Source: Jacaranda mimosifolia
Lineage: Eukaryota > Streptophyta > Magnoliopsida > Lamiales > Bignoniaceae
DNA length: 64,000 bases
Assembly: GCA_018894105.1 (NCBI GenBank)
Contig: CM032126.1
Coordinates: 10,567,001-10,631,000 of the forward strand
Direction: 5' to 3'
Shown piece after piece: positions 12,501-24,209 of this stretch. Within the stretch, counting starts at the first letter, position 1, and each line of letters begins with the position of its first letter. The position numbers and the translations under genes are program-made. The notes under the pieces are model-generated. The model was not told the DNA's origin. It saw only the letters and a list, made by a program, of their open reading frames with translations, and searched no databases.

Positions 12501-13564
12501 TGAAAAGATTGACAAAATAATACAGTCATTTGGCTTCACAGTAAACGATAATGGCAAGTACGTTTACTCCAAAGTTAAAGGTGGTAACTGTATTGTGTTA
12601 TGCCTGTATATAGATGACATTCTGCTGATTGGCTCCAACACTGAGATTGTTAATGATACTAAGTGTTTCTTAAAGAATAAGTTTGAAATGAAAGAAATGG
12701 GTATTGCAAAGATGATTCTTGGAATTAAGTCGAGTCGTTCAGTTGAGGGTATAGCAGTCTCTCAATCTCACTATGTTGAGAAGATAATTGAGAAATTTGA
12801 CTATAAACAAAGTAGAATCGCAAAAAATACCATATGATCCTTTAGTGGCTCTCTTTAAGAATGAAACCGGTGTACCAGTGTCTCAATTGAGGTATTCACA
12901 AATAATTGGTGGCTTGCAATATCTTGCTAACAGCACAAGACCAGATATCTCATTTGTGATCTCTAAGCTTGCTAGATATACAAGTTGTCCTAATCGAACC
13001 CATTGTGAGGCTTTGGATAGGGTACTTCGATATCTAAAGGGCTCAGCTTCACTAGCCTTGCACTACAAGAGATTTCCTGTAGTGCTAGAAGGGTACAGTG
13101 ATGCTAGCTGGATAGCCAACAACTCCAATAGTAATGGGTGTACAAGGTATGTATTAGCCTTGGGTGGAGGCGTTGTCTCCTGGAAGTCTACTAAAAAGAT
13201 TTTGGTAACTCGGTCCATTTTTTAGGCTGAGTTGTGTGCTTTGGACACTACTGGGACAGAGGCAGAATAGTTGTATGAGCTGATGGTAAAATTGCCCATG
13301 GTAACCAAACCTCATCCTGGAATTGCAGTACATTGTGATAACCAAACCACAATTGTAAAGATTAGAAGTTCAAAGATCAATCAAAAGACTAACAGGCACA
13401 TCCAAGTTAAACTAAAATCTATAAGGGAGTTAGTGTCTGATAGGGTTATAGCAATTGAATTTGTTGGATCCAAAGACAACATTGCAGACCTTCTAACTAA
13501 AGGACTTAATTTGTCCTAAGTTCATAAATTCAGGTTAGGGATGGGACTGGAAACCCATCAGTGA
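9598..13564 (+). pseudogene. Broken copia gag-pol polyprotein, element 2
   Basis: It parallels the copy at 3601. Gag opens MGSTSYAVGDIVSVKVDLFG with a good KFSGQYFKRWQQ block (9598-9831) and is cut by a TGA at 9829. The zinc knuckle near 10350-10400 is C-X2-C-X4-H-X4-C but its Trp codon is TAG. The protease site near 10552 reads WLIDTSANVH, the same as in element 1. A roughly 22-bp deletion near 10897 shifts the frame before the integrase zinc region (about 10934-11060). The integrase core shows TFIDDSSRYYYVY near 11175. Reverse transcriptase shows QMDVKIAFLYGDLEEEIYMD (12347) and LYIDDILLIGS (12601). RNase H and the C-terminus reach the TGA at 13562-13564. It is inactive, though the integrase core is better kept than in element 1. 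Confidence 0.9.
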
Positions 13565-14114
13565 TATACCTGTAGTGGCAACCCAACCTACCAAGTGGAG
13601 ATCCCACAAGGTAGGTTCAATGTGGTATAAACAAGCTGCTGAGTATATCAAGTTGCTCCTAAAAATTACATTAATACTTTGTATCTAGTGTCTCTCCCCT
13701 GATTGCCTGATAGGCGTTGACTCTTGCTAGTATAGTATGAGTTTAACTCTGAATAGGGTCTAGTCTTTTGGACGAGATGCGAGTAGTGAATCCCTAGATA
13801 CACCCAACTAAGTAAATGTAGTCCTTTGGCTGGGACTAAAGAAATGAGCTGTTCTTGACAAACATTCTTGATACAGGATCGGGACACATGGCCTTAATGT
13901 GTCAACCCTAAAGATCAGTACATAGCCTTTAGCTCGTTGTTACTAATAGATGCAATCACAATCATGGGTACAAATTTAAGGCTTAGATCCATTTGTCCCG
14001 ATGGTGGTATAAGTTGGATAACTTAGGGAGTGGTTCAATTCAGAAGGTACCATTTCTAAAAGCAAGTTATGTTGAATCTAATAGCCATTATCTATGGATT
14101 TTGTGGGGGAATAT
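13565..14114 (+). other. Copia element 2, 3' untranslated region and polypurine tract
   Basis: It is homologous to 7587-8133 and non-coding. It ends GATTTTGTGGGGGAATAT, the polypurine tract, just before the TGTTG of LTR3. Confidence 0.75.
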
Positions 14115-14570
14115 TGTTGTAATTGGCATAATTTAAGCCTAATTACATGTTTAAAAAGAGAGAAATTATATTTGGATAGATGCCAATTAGGTTGGAATTC
14201 AAAGATAATTATAGTGTTAAAATAGAGGAGGAAAAAATGGTTAAGTGCTATGAATTGAGTTTTCCCACATAGGAACTTTGACAAAGTGCAGACTTGCTAG
14301 TGCTTTATAAAACTAAGTGGAGGAGTTGAAGGGTTATTTCAACCCTTCACTTGTCCCACATTGGTTTTATAAAGAATTGTGAACTAGTATATATTGAACT
14401 TAAAAATAAATGCTTGCTAAAAGTGTTTGTTAGGGGGTTCATATGGGTGGACCACACGTGCACCGCCGCCGCCACAACTGCCTGGCCCTACTCCAGCCCC
14501 AGATCCGGGCGCGAGCGTCAGGGCGAATTGTCTCAGTCTCAGTATTATCATTTTGGAAAAAATTTAATTG

Positions 14571-14785
14571 GAATTTTAAATTTAAAATTCAAACTCTACT
14601 TAATTGGGACTTGATCAGATATTAGGGGTTTGATGGAGTAAACCCTAATTGGAGATTTAGCTGCTAATAAATAGGGAATTTTAAATTTCAAATTTCAAAT
14701 TCAAACTCTACTTAACCAGGACTTGATTGGATATTAGAAGTTTGACCGAGTAAACCCTAATTATAGATTTAGCCGCTGATAACTA
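14571..14785 (+). repeat. About 105-bp tandem duplication inside LTR 3
   Basis: The block beginning GAATTTTAAATTT and ending near the AACCCTAATT...GATTTAGC region occurs at 14571 and again at 14676. LTR1 and LTR2 have it once. The two copies have already diverged, for example AATTGGGACTTGATC against AACCAGGACTTGATT. Confidence 0.8.
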
Positions 14786-14890
14786 GGGTTTTACCAAGTA
14801 AAAGCTCTAGCCACTCTTAATTAGGGTTCGACCGCCGTTAAAGCCCATAAACGTGTTTAAGGCCTTTAAACACAGCCGGCTTAATTTTCT

Positions 14891-14900
14891 CTATAAATAG
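14891..14900 (+). promoter_or_regulatory. TATA box of copia LTR 3
   Basis: CTATAAATAG sits at the position equivalent to 8794-8803 in LTR2, upstream of the conserved AGACTTGAGAACGAACACACGC block. Confidence 0.55.
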
Positions 14901-15550
14901 TATGCTCTCGGCAGACTTGAGAACGAACACACGCATAGAAAAATAAAATATCCTCTCTAATATTTGTTATTCTCCATCTTCCCTCTCTCTAATTTCTCCC
15001 TATTATCTCCCTGTCTTCCATTCGTTCCGGCTATTTGATTTCGGCGATTGAGTTACTATTCAAGGTGAACGAGATGGAGTGCGCCTGATCGTTCTGGACT
15101 ATCTCATCTTGGGAGGAGAAGCGTTGTACCCGTTGCACTGGTGAGTTGAGGCGTTCATTTCTTCAAGGTAAACAGAAGAATTCTGTGATTTGATCTTTTA
15201 ATTGGTTCTATCACGGTATAAGATCTTCAGATAAGTTTCTTGAATTCCTTGTAGTTAAATTACACAAACTGACAGCATGTTTTATTATTTTTGATGCCTC
15301 AGTTGTTATGTAATTTTTAGCTTTTCCTGAAATCGTAACATGTTGAATATATATATATATGAATTCTGTTATGCCTTGATTATGCTGAATATATAATTCG
15401 TATCATGCCTATTGTACTGGAATTTATAATTTGATAAAAACGCACGTTTTGCCATCTTATGATTATCTATTTCAACCCTTAATAATCTGAATTACATTAT
15501 TGATTTATTTCGTTGCACTGCTGCATGTTGGTAATATTCTGGCAACAACA

Positions 15551-17575
15551 CAATTCTTGTTTTGCCTGTTACCTATCAACACAATCGTCATGTAACACTT
15601 ATATTTAAGCAGTTTTCTTTGAATGATAATTAACACCTTTCTTTATTCTCATGCAAGCATCTTAGTTGGCAACCCATTGTGGCCATATAGAGGTTTCTAG
15701 CCAAGTTTGGTAAGTGAATTACAAAAGCGCAAAATAAGATAATAAAGAGTGAAAGGACAGTTGGATGACACCAAGGATAAAGGGTTGAACTTTAGAACAT
15801 CCATGCTAAGCTAGTCATTGATTATTAGAAATTAGATAACAAACTCCTAACCATGTTATAGACTCAAGCAGAAGAGATTGAGAAGGCATAAGAGGAAATC
15901 AATCATGAGATACAGTAGAATGTGTAGGACATAGTCCTAGCTCTTTTCCAGACTATTGGTAGAGTTGTTGATAAGAACTTTTAAAGTCCTTCTAAAAAGC
16001 TAAGTAACCCGCTATGAAAACATTACTATCAAATTAATTTCGTAGCTATAATAAGAAATATAATTTTTTAAAATAACAAGCAACTAAAACTATTAGCTAT
16101 GAATTCGTAGTCTTATTCATTGCAAGGGCAACAAATTAGCTACGTATTATATATAGAAAAATTAATACAATATATATATATATATATAATATCACCAACT
16201 ATAGATTGATCATACCAAGGTTAATTATGAGAGCATTTGCTTTCGATTTGGCTAGGTTAATTTTGGAGCAAGGGCTACATATTTTTAGCATTAGCTAAGA
16301 TTTGGTTATAGTTGATGCCCTAACTTTTTACAGTGAAAGACCATGGAATGAAAGGAAGTCATGGCAAAGCAAGCCTCAAAGTATTACTACCATGGATTTT
16401 GTTTGTGTTGGAAGCTAGAAAGCCATGATAACCTACCAGAGAGTCTTGTTTTTTATTTCTTTGAGCACAACAAAGGTTTAGACAACCTTTATTTTAAGAA
16501 ATATAAAGGGTCTGAACAAGGCACCACTTTAGATCAACCTGCCATCAAGCAAGCAGATGATAAGGTGCTGCTTCACTCATTAGCAACCAAAAATCTCCGC
16601 CAACTAAGTTGGCAAACATATACATTTTGGTCTCGAAGCACCATAGGTTAGATAGAGCTTTATAAGAGCCCTGATATTTCATAATAGCCTACACTTTTTG
16701 TACTTAAATATTTCATGTAACGAAATCTTTTCTTCATCAAAATTGTATCTTAAACAAAAAGGTTTTAATCAAATTAAATATCTTTAACTTGTAATATCAT
16801 GATTAAAACACATTAGCATATGCAAAATCTACTAAAGGTCCATTATGTCAATAGTTCAAGTTATTTTAATGCAAAATAAATACTTGGAATATTACGAGAA
16901 ATTATGATCTTTTGACCTCGAATCAGAGCAACAATTTAGTTACAGTCTTGATACTTAACCATGAGTATATTTGACTTTGAAAATGCTAGCTTAGTACATA
17001 CTCAACATCTAAAGGTAATTTATGAGCTTAATCCCTATTTTCAAAATATGAACCTTAATAGATTAAGTTTCTATCCAAGCTCAACTCTATGACGCATTTA
17101 GTGAGCTCAGTCTTATATATAATACGTAGGCCTCTGAACATTATCTTTTTGAGCTCAATTACATTAGGCGATCAATAAGCTCAGCCTTTTATATCAAACA
17201 CCTGGAACATCACTTTGAGATTAACTTATAAGGAAATCGATGAGCTTAGTTGTCATACCGAACATATTAATCACCAACCTTAATGCCACAAGGTAATTGA
17301 TTACCTCGATCATTCAAGCATAAACAAAATTCAAGATGTCAATACTATTTTTATGAGAACAAAAGAATTTTATCCATAGCTTTGGAAGTAAATATCTTAA
17401 TAGTTTTCTAGTTTCTCAATCGAATGCAAAGATGATAATAACTCAAGCATAAAAATTTTCATGAGATTTCAAACATTCCATGTCCTCAACAACCGTTTGT
17501 CTTAACTATTTTCTAGCTCATGGGCTCTACCTAGCAAGGTTATGTTACTTTAAGGGTCTTCCCAAGTAGTTAAAT
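15551..17575. other. Intergenic repeat debris, no gene seen
   Basis: This is AT-rich sequence with a TA run near 16170-16188. Between about 16860 and 17320 loosely repeated phrases recur (GAGCTCAG/GAGCTTAG, with ACATCTAAAGG or CCTGGAACATCAC), suggesting a very old tandem or LTR-derived sequence. A 96-codon frame at 16361-16651 matches nothing I recognise and lacks gene context. Confidence 0.45.
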
Positions 17576-17585
17576 GTTGTTTGAA
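17576..17585 (+). repeat. Target site duplication, left (Mutator-like element)
   Basis: GTTGTTTGAA, identical to 19465-19474 on the other side of the element. Confidence 0.85.
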
Positions 17586-17995
17586 GGGAAAATATATTTT
17601 TAGCCCCCTCAAAAAAACTGTTTTGGTGGTTTACCCCCCGTGATAAAAAAAAAAAAAAAAAAGAAAAGATTGAAATACCGCCTTATATTTTTAAAAATTG
17701 GTGAAATACTCCCCTGAGACCATAAGTGTATTCACGCACCAACAAATGCGAGTTGTTGTATTTTTTATTATAAAACGATTATTATACCCTTAGTATATCA
17801 ACCATTTGATGTTCTTGTTTAAATGAACGGCCCATATTGAATATTACTTAATATTCATTAAAAAAATATATAAAAAATTATTTATAAATTTATATACATA
17901 TATACACAACATATTATAATATAATATATTTACCAATATTATATACTATATATTATAAACATAATATAGTATTATAATATATATATATATGTATA

Positions 17996-18330
17996 GGCTA
18001 CCATGGTAGCCTTGGTCAATGCCAACCAGATCTGGCTGAATATGGCTGGCTAGATCCAGCAGCGGCCACAGCCCCTGATGGCCGCCATGTATCAAAAAAA
18101 AGAAAAGAAAAAAAAAAAGATCTTGCTTAAGGCTGCCATGCCAACTAGAATTGGCCGGATATGGCCAGCCAGATCCGGCAGCTGCCATGTATTAAAAAAA
18201 AAAAGAAAAAAAAAACCTTGCTTAAGGCTGCCATGGTAGCCTTAAGCCAACTAGATTTGGCTGGCGGCCGCAGTCCCCAACGGCTGTCGTGAATTAAAAA
18301 AAAAAGTAAAAAAAAAAACTTTGGGATCAG
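17996..18330. repeat. GC-richer tandem repeat with poly-A spacers inside the Mutator-like element
   Basis: Blocks starting GGCTACCATGG, GGCTGCCATGCC and GGCTGCCATGGTAGCC occur at 17996, 18131 and 18226. Each continues with an AACTAGATTTGGC/GGCTGGC-type stretch and ends in an A-rich spacer. Spacing is 135 and then 95 bp because the A-rich spacers differ in length. This island is GC-rich in an otherwise AT-rich element. The 80-codon minus-strand frame across it is repeat-driven. Confidence 0.7.
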
Positions 18331-18369
18331 GCAGCCAGTTCCCGTGGTCGGGGGGTGGGGAAGGGTGGA

Positions 18370-19260
18370 AGTTATATTATATATATATGTATGAATATAA
18401 ATATAAATAATTATATATAATTTTATACATGCATATATAATTTTATATATATGAATGTATACAAGTTTTTATAAATATTATATAGTATTTGATTTATATA
18501 GATATGTTATATATTTTATAAATATGAAATTATTTAGTTTTGATAATTATATATATATGTATTTATATATAATTTTTTAAATATTAAATAATTTTTAATT
18601 TATATAAGTACGTTATATATTTGATAAATATAAAATTATTTAACTTTAGACTAAACAAAAGAAAAAAAAATATTTTATATATATGTATATAGATATGTTA
18701 TAGATAATTTTATATACTTATACGTATTTATATAATCTTTTATATGTATATAATTTTATATATGTATATATAATTATTTAATATATATAAATATGTTATG
18801 AATAATTTTATGCATATATGTGATTTTATATATATGCATGTATATAATTTTTTATAAATATTATATAGTATTTGATTTATCTAAATATGTTGTATATTTT
18901 ATAAACATGAAATAATTTAGTTTTGATAATTATATCTATGTATATGTATATAATTTTATAAATATTAAATGGCATTTAATTTATATAAATATGTTATATA
19001 TTTCATAAATATAAAATTATTTAATTTTAGAGTAAAAAAGAAAAAAAAATATTTTATATATATATGTATATAGATATGTTATAAATAATTTTATATACAT
19101 ATATGTATTTATATTATTTCTTATTTGTTTATAATTTTATATATATGCATGTATATATAATTTTATAAATAATAAATAATTTTTAGCTTATATAAATATA
19201 TTATGTATTTTAAAACTATAAAATTATTTAATTTAGATTAAATAAAAGAAAAAGAAAAAG
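18370..19260. repeat. About 380-bp AT-rich tandem repeat inside the Mutator-like element
   Basis: GTATTTGATTTATATAGATA at 18485 recurs as GTATTTGATTTATCTAAATA at 18868, 383 bp later. GAAAAAAAAATATTTTATAT near 18661 recurs near 19040. A third, partial copy runs to about 19260. Sequence is almost only A and T with short TATATG tracts. Confidence 0.7.
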
Positions 19261-19464
19261 AAAAACATAAGGATATAAAGTAATTATATATATATATATA
19301 TGAGGGTATTTTTGTTCTTTCATTGTAAAATTCAACTCAAATACATGCAAGGGGGCTGTCAGCCACAATTTAAAAACATAAGGTGGTATTTCGATCTTTT
19401 TTTTTATCACAGAGAGGTAAACGCCGATTTTGCATTTCACATGGGGATAAAAAGATTTTAACCG

Positions 19465-19474
19465 GTTGTTTGAA
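19465..19474 (+). repeat. Target site duplication, right (Mutator-like element)
   Basis: GTTGTTTGAA, identical to 17576-17585. Confidence 0.85.
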
Positions 19475-20045
19475 CCCTGTACTTGTATTTAACCATTTCC
19501 AAGTCAATTATCTCACGTTCTTCCTCTTTCAACCCCTGTACAATGATGTGATTTTGAACTTCCACTAATTATTATTTTGAGGATCCGCAGCAAAGCTAAA
19601 CCTTTGAGCTATTTTTATTTCTTCAATCTCAATGTAATGATATTAGTTTATAAATGAATAAATAATTTTAAAGATTGTAGATGTATTGAAGTTTGTTTCA
19701 ATTTTTCCAACTGAAATATATATAAAAGATAATAGGCAGCACATTATTCATCAAATTGGCAACACATGTTAAAAAGGGATCATTCCATTTCATTTCTGAA
19801 TGTGCTTATCAAAGTAGCAACACTATTCAAAATCATTGCCTAAATATGGTCATATTCATAGTTGCAGTAAGAAGGAGAAGGATATACATAAACTATTGTT
19901 ATTCCATGACATATTCAATTGTCTGAAAGATATAACAAAGACTATGGAGGTACAAGATTATTTGAGCATAGTATGGTACTTCCTCTTTTTCTATTAAAAC
20001 TTTATTGGGTTGTGTTTCCTTATTATTGGTGTAGAACCTAACATT
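19475..20045. other. AT-rich sequence, no gene seen
   Basis: There is no recognisable coding or structured signal. It lies between the Mutator-like element and the last traces of the minus-strand transposase-like gene. Confidence 0.4.
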
Positions 20046-21750
20046 TTTCTATAATATTGCTGCCTGAAGGTCTTCATACTAGTTTAGTTAAAGTTGTAGA
20101 AGTCTAAGTGCTACAATTATATCATCAGCCTTGTATATTATTATTGCTTTAATCCTTCAAGCCTTTTTTGTTGTGACTTTAGTACTTTGACTTTGCTTAC
20201 TGAAGCTTCAATTCTTGTGATCTTTGTTGTTATAGCCTTACTTAAAGTTGCATTTGTAGCTTTGGTCGTAGCCTCTATCCTTCTAGCTTTTTATTTAGTT
20301 TTGGATCCGTTTCACTAGCTTTCCTTATTGTATGTTGAGAGCATACTTCTTTCAAAGATTTTCTCACCACCTATTTACCGCAAAAGAAAAGTAAAAAATT
20401 GACTGTACTTTTTCATAATTAAAACTATACTTGACTAAAGAAAACAATTAGTAAATATGCTTAATTACATTCAATTTTCTTCTAACATCAACAATGCTCA
20501 TTTAGAATTGGACAGCAGGGCATTTGACACATGTAGTTTTAGTAGCCTTTGACTTGTTTTGGATAGCTTTTTTTCTCATTTGCCTTTTCTTTGTACTTGA
20601 AGCATAACATAATTCAATCTCTTTAGAAGAGTATATTATTTTGGATCATAGTGCTTATATTAAAGTTTACCGTTCCACTTCTTGCTATTTTTAATTGTGC
20701 ATTGCTTCTTGTGTCATTCTACTAGTGAAGCTATTATGACACTTACTATGGCTCTAGTTAGAGTTGCTAGAATAGACTAAAATTAATTAATACGATCAAT
20801 AATCTCTCCAATTCTAGCATCTCCAATTGAATGAAATATACTTCTCAATTTCAATAACAATCTTCACAACATATCACCAAAAAGATTAACAAACAATTTC
20901 AGTGACAATATACACGAAGAAATTAAACAACAACTGCAATAAAAAAAATCTTATTAACAATTTAAGCATGTTCAATAACAAAATATAAGTATCTTGATAA
21001 TAACAATTTAAGTAATTTCAGCATGTTCAATTGGATGAAATACCATTCTAGTGTGAATTTCAATAGTAAATTCACAAACTAATTAAGCAACAAATCAGTA
21101 ACAACCTAGCAACAAATCACTAACAAATTAAAATTCAGTAACAATTTTCAACAAGAAATTAAACAATAAATGCAGTAACAAACTCTTGATAACAACTATT
21201 TAACTCTCTTATCCAGATAACATCAGTTTCAACAATTTTTTAGCACATCCAATTGGATAAAAAAAAAAAACTCTTCTAATATGAATTTTATTAACAAATT
21301 TACCAAACAATTAAGGAAAAAATTCAATAAAAATTTCATCAATAACTTAAGCAGTGAACTGGTTTCTTCATAACCAATTGAGCAACAGATCCTTACAATT
21401 CTGACCTCTTCATGTTGTTCATCAACCATTAATACAGAAGCATAGTCACTTGGCTACTATTTTCCTATATAAGAGAATTAAATTCATATACGTGTCCAAT
21501 TCATTTAAATCAATAATAACAAATCTTAGCATAATCAAGCACTCTTGGCCTCTTAGCTGCTTGATGTTCACCTGTAGAAATGCTTGCAAATTTAGTTTTT
21601 TTATATTGTTCATCAATCACTGGTGTAGAAGTAAGCTCACTTGGCTGCTCAAGAACAGAAGAAGTCTTTTTTTTTAATTCCCCTATATGAGAGAATCATA
21701 TATATATATATATATATACACACATGAAATTTATTGAAATCAACATTGAC
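20046..21750 (-). pseudogene. 3' exons of a decayed Mutator-type gene, left of the CACTA insertion
   Basis: Read on the minus strand, short Lys/Thr-rich and Gln-Pro-Ser-rich coding stretches alternate with AT-rich intron-like DNA. Near 21600-21660 it reads VLEQPSELTSTPVIDEQYKK, and near 21400-21430 a variant with VDEQHEE. Both resemble AVASLDQPSNLDFAPITEEN on the far side of the CACTA element (near 27960). Near 20200-20340 a Lys-rich piece includes RKASETDPKLNKK. Between 20820 and 21260 a block starting CAATTG(A/G)ATGAAATA recurs at roughly 205- and 220-bp spacing. These look like tandemly copied exon-intron modules at the C-terminal end of the gene whose transposase core is at 28100-29590. 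Exon limits are not resolvable by eye. Confidence 0.45.
21748..21750 (+). repeat. CACTA element 1 target duplication, left
   Basis: GAC directly precedes the CACTAC terminus and is repeated at 27523-27525 after the other terminus. CACTA transposons make 3-bp duplications. Confidence 0.75.
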
Positions 21751-22439
21751 CACTACCCAAAAAAAAAAAAAAATAACTCGTAATTTTCGACGAAAATTTC
21801 TGACCCGATGGATTTTAGATGGATAATCCATTTTATGATGGATTTCTAATGAAAAATTTTGTGTCGGAAAAATCATAGTTGCAAATCACTTTTCGTTACT
21901 TTTCCAACATAAAATTCCATTGAATTTTTTTCCAACAAAATTTCGATGAGTTTTTGATGGATATTAGACTGTTTAAATTAATAGTATTTTCATCAACATT
22001 TTTCATTAGAAAATATTTCAACTGAATTTCGTCAATTCTACTACGATGGTAATTTTAAATTTTTTTAATCATTTTTTTTATTCTTTTTTATGGAATTGTG
22101 TCAGATTTTCGACGGTTAATTATTAAAATTAATACTTAATTTTAAAACTTTATGTCGGAAGATCCTCAAATTTCTATCGAAAAATTAAATTTTAAATCTA
22201 TTAATTATTTTTACCTTCTAATAGAAATTCCTCAGATGTTCATCAAAAATTTATTTTCTAAAAGAATATTTTAAATTATTATATAGTCACACCTGTAACC
22301 TGTTGACACATCTTGTATATAAATAACATTCAAGTACAAAATAACAAAATTACAAACAAATGGAAGCAATAATTTTTTTTAAAAAAACATAATTTTATAA
22401 GTATAGTCTTAAAAAGTAACAATTCTTAAGTAAAAAAAA

Positions 22440-24206
22440 TTTTAAAAAAAAGATCTTATCTACTAGCCAATAGCATCATCACCAAACTCGAAATAATCAT
22501 CCTGCTTGTGCCATGTTGCTGCTGGTCATAGTTGTTGCCCTACTGCAGCAAAAGATGCTGCTAGTAGGGCAAGGGCGGAGGCGAACAGAAAATCCGACAT
22601 AAATCTCTCTGCATGACTAGCTGAGAGAGAATTTCATGCTTCATGTCCAACCATGATAAAAACATGATCTGCATATCCTGAATATCAGCCTACAAAGAGG
22701 CCTTTCAGTGGCCTCCAATTGGGCTGCAACTGATGCACTCAAAGGCTCCTCTCAAGGCTCACTAGTGTAGAAGGGTGATTGCTGATAGTTCAGCTCGTAA
22801 ATTCGCCCTTTCTTGTTAAAGCCACCTACAACTTGAGTCCACAACTCAACCTGTGGTTGTTGGGTCGCTGCATTACTCCCAACATCCTTTGGGTGAGACT
22901 AGGACAAGGGATGTAGCGTCTGCTAGAAGCTCTCCTGCAAGATAAAAATAGATAAATAAATGCACTATGATGTAACTAAAATTAGATTATGTCATTGTAA
23001 CAAACTTATAGCAACTCTCATCACCTTCTCGTTTACCATGATCCTATCTCCGTTTCTAGTGGATATGCACAAAATCTCCTCCACCATTTGGGGGCCTCGG
23101 CAACTCCCAAGCCTACATATAAAAAAGAATTAACAAACATGTCATGCAAATATTATAGATGTATATAAGTTTAATTTAACAAACATTAAGAAAGTATACG
23201 AAATTTACTAAACACTAAGAGTTAAAAACTTATTAAACTGTCGACATGTGTCCCAATAGTATACTCCCTCCGATGTAAAGGCATCCACAATCTCAGAAGC
23301 TCAGTTCTTCTCGATCTGTATGGACTTTTTCTAAAGATCTTAGGATTGCCAGTATCAACATAGAGCATACCAAGTGTCCTCGCCACTCTACTTTGGCTTG
23401 TTGCTCGTCTTTCGGGCATGGTCATACATATCACTCAGTCGATGACCCCCTTTAGTATCGAAGGCCCTCTGCATATGACACTCATACTGGGGGTCCCAAC
23501 AGACATATCTCTATGAAATAAAATAAAATAAGTTAGTGCACTTTCAACACATAAACATATTTAATTTATAAAAATAAATATATTAATAACATGCATTTAC
23601 ATGCCACATCTTGAACATTAAATCTCAAAGGGCTTGGAGGATATCCGACCAAGTCCTATATGACTCATGTACCCTACCATTGATCACCCTTTTCAAGAAC
23701 TTGGTACCATCCAACAAAGCGTATACCTGCATAAAATTCTTAATATTAATATATTATTATTAAAACAACATTTATATAATCATTCCAACTCACTCATAGC
23801 ATCACTCGGGATGCAAGTATACCCTACTATAACTGTGGGATGGGGACTCTGATTCCTCTGCAAAGTGGAGTAGTAGATAGTGATGGAGTATTTGTGGGTG
23901 ATGTAGATGGTGGCTAATACGGGTCCTGCTGCTGTGAGGGTGGGTATGGGACACAGTATATGGATAACCTCACAGCAGCTGAGAAGGTCATAGGTGATGG
24001 TCATGAAGAGGATGAGGAGAAAGAATACTGTGGAGATGTGTGGGAGAAAAGCATAGGGTAGGCATAAACTAATGACTAGCCAACATTATGATGGGAGACT
24101 GGTCAGCCGAGGAATGTATATGGGAGATTGGGGAAATGCCCCTATCTCGGCTACAACCCTGACCTTGGCAGATGGTGGGGAGGTGAATACCTGACTGGTC
24201 TGCCAT
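22440..24206 (-). pseudogene. CACTA accessory protein gene (Transposase_24 / Ptta type), broken
   Basis: An ATG on the minus strand at 24204-24206 opens MADQSGIHLPTICQGQG and a Ser/Pro-rich N-terminal region that soon meets a stop. Further along the minus strand come VYALLDGTKFLKRV (about 23690-23730), RYVCWDPQYECHMQRAFD with KGGHRLSDMYDHARK (about 23400-23520), an EIVDAFTSEGVYYWDT block (about 23230-23300) and WTQVVGGFNKKGRIYELNYQ (about 22770-22850). The GGHRLSDMYDHARK block and its order relative to the others are typical of the plant En/Spm-associated Transposase_24 family. Introns separate the blocks and several stops lie inside exons. The homologous gene in CACTA element 2 is at 40930-42846 on the other strand. 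Confidence 0.7.
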
Positions 24207-24209
24207 TTT

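Larger units (their letters stand above)
2142..15550 (+). mobile_element. Tandem Ty1/copia retrotransposon array with three LTRs
   Basis: Three long direct repeats (2142-3459, 8134-9455, 14115-15550) enclose two internal regions of nearly the same length, about 4.67 kb each. Both internal regions read gag, protease, integrase, reverse transcriptase, RNase H in that order. Integrase before reverse transcriptase defines Ty1/copia as opposed to Ty3/gypsy. The LTRs start TG(T/C)TGTAATT and the third ends CAACAACA. A G-rich polypurine tract (TTTTGTGGGGGA) precedes LTR2 and LTR3. Both coding regions are broken by many stops and frameshifts, so neither copy is autonomous. A shared middle LTR is the product expected from unequal recombination between LTRs. 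I see no matching 5-bp duplication outside LTR1 and LTR3 (TATTT against CAATT). Confidence 0.92.
14115..15550 (+). repeat. Copia LTR 3 (3' LTR)
   Basis: It starts TGTTGTAATTGG and similarity to the other LTRs stops exactly after GGCAACAACA at 15550. This fixes the LTR end with the usual TG...CA termini. It is about 115 bp longer than the others because of an internal duplication at 14571-14785. Confidence 0.88.
17586..19464. mobile_element. Non-autonomous Mutator-like DNA transposon (1.88 kb)
   Basis: The ends are long imperfect inverted repeats. 17586-17701 (GGGAAAATATATTTTTAGCC, later GTGATAAAA and GAAATACCGCCTTATA) matches the reverse complement of 19366-19464. That arm reads GGTATTTCGATC and ATCACAGAGAGG and ends GGGGATAAAAAGATTTTAACCG. 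Directly outside both ends lies the same 10-bp word GTTGTTTGAA (17576-17585 and 19465-19474). Target duplications of 9-11 bp and ~100-bp inverted repeats are the hallmark of Mutator-like elements. The interior holds no transposase, only two families of tandem repeats, so it would depend on an enzyme supplied from elsewhere. Confidence 0.85.

Noticed and set aside
2137..15555. Target duplication around the copia tandem
   Set aside because: TATTT before LTR1 and CAATT after LTR3 do not match, so no duplication is claimed.
16361..16651. 96-codon plus-strand frame
   Set aside because: It matches no family I know, has no splice or promoter context, and its neighbourhood is repeat debris.
17946..18188. 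80-codon minus-strand frame starting MAAAGSGWPYPANSS
   Set aside because: It lies wholly in the tandem GGCTGCCATGG block and its A-rich spacers, so the frame is repeat-driven.
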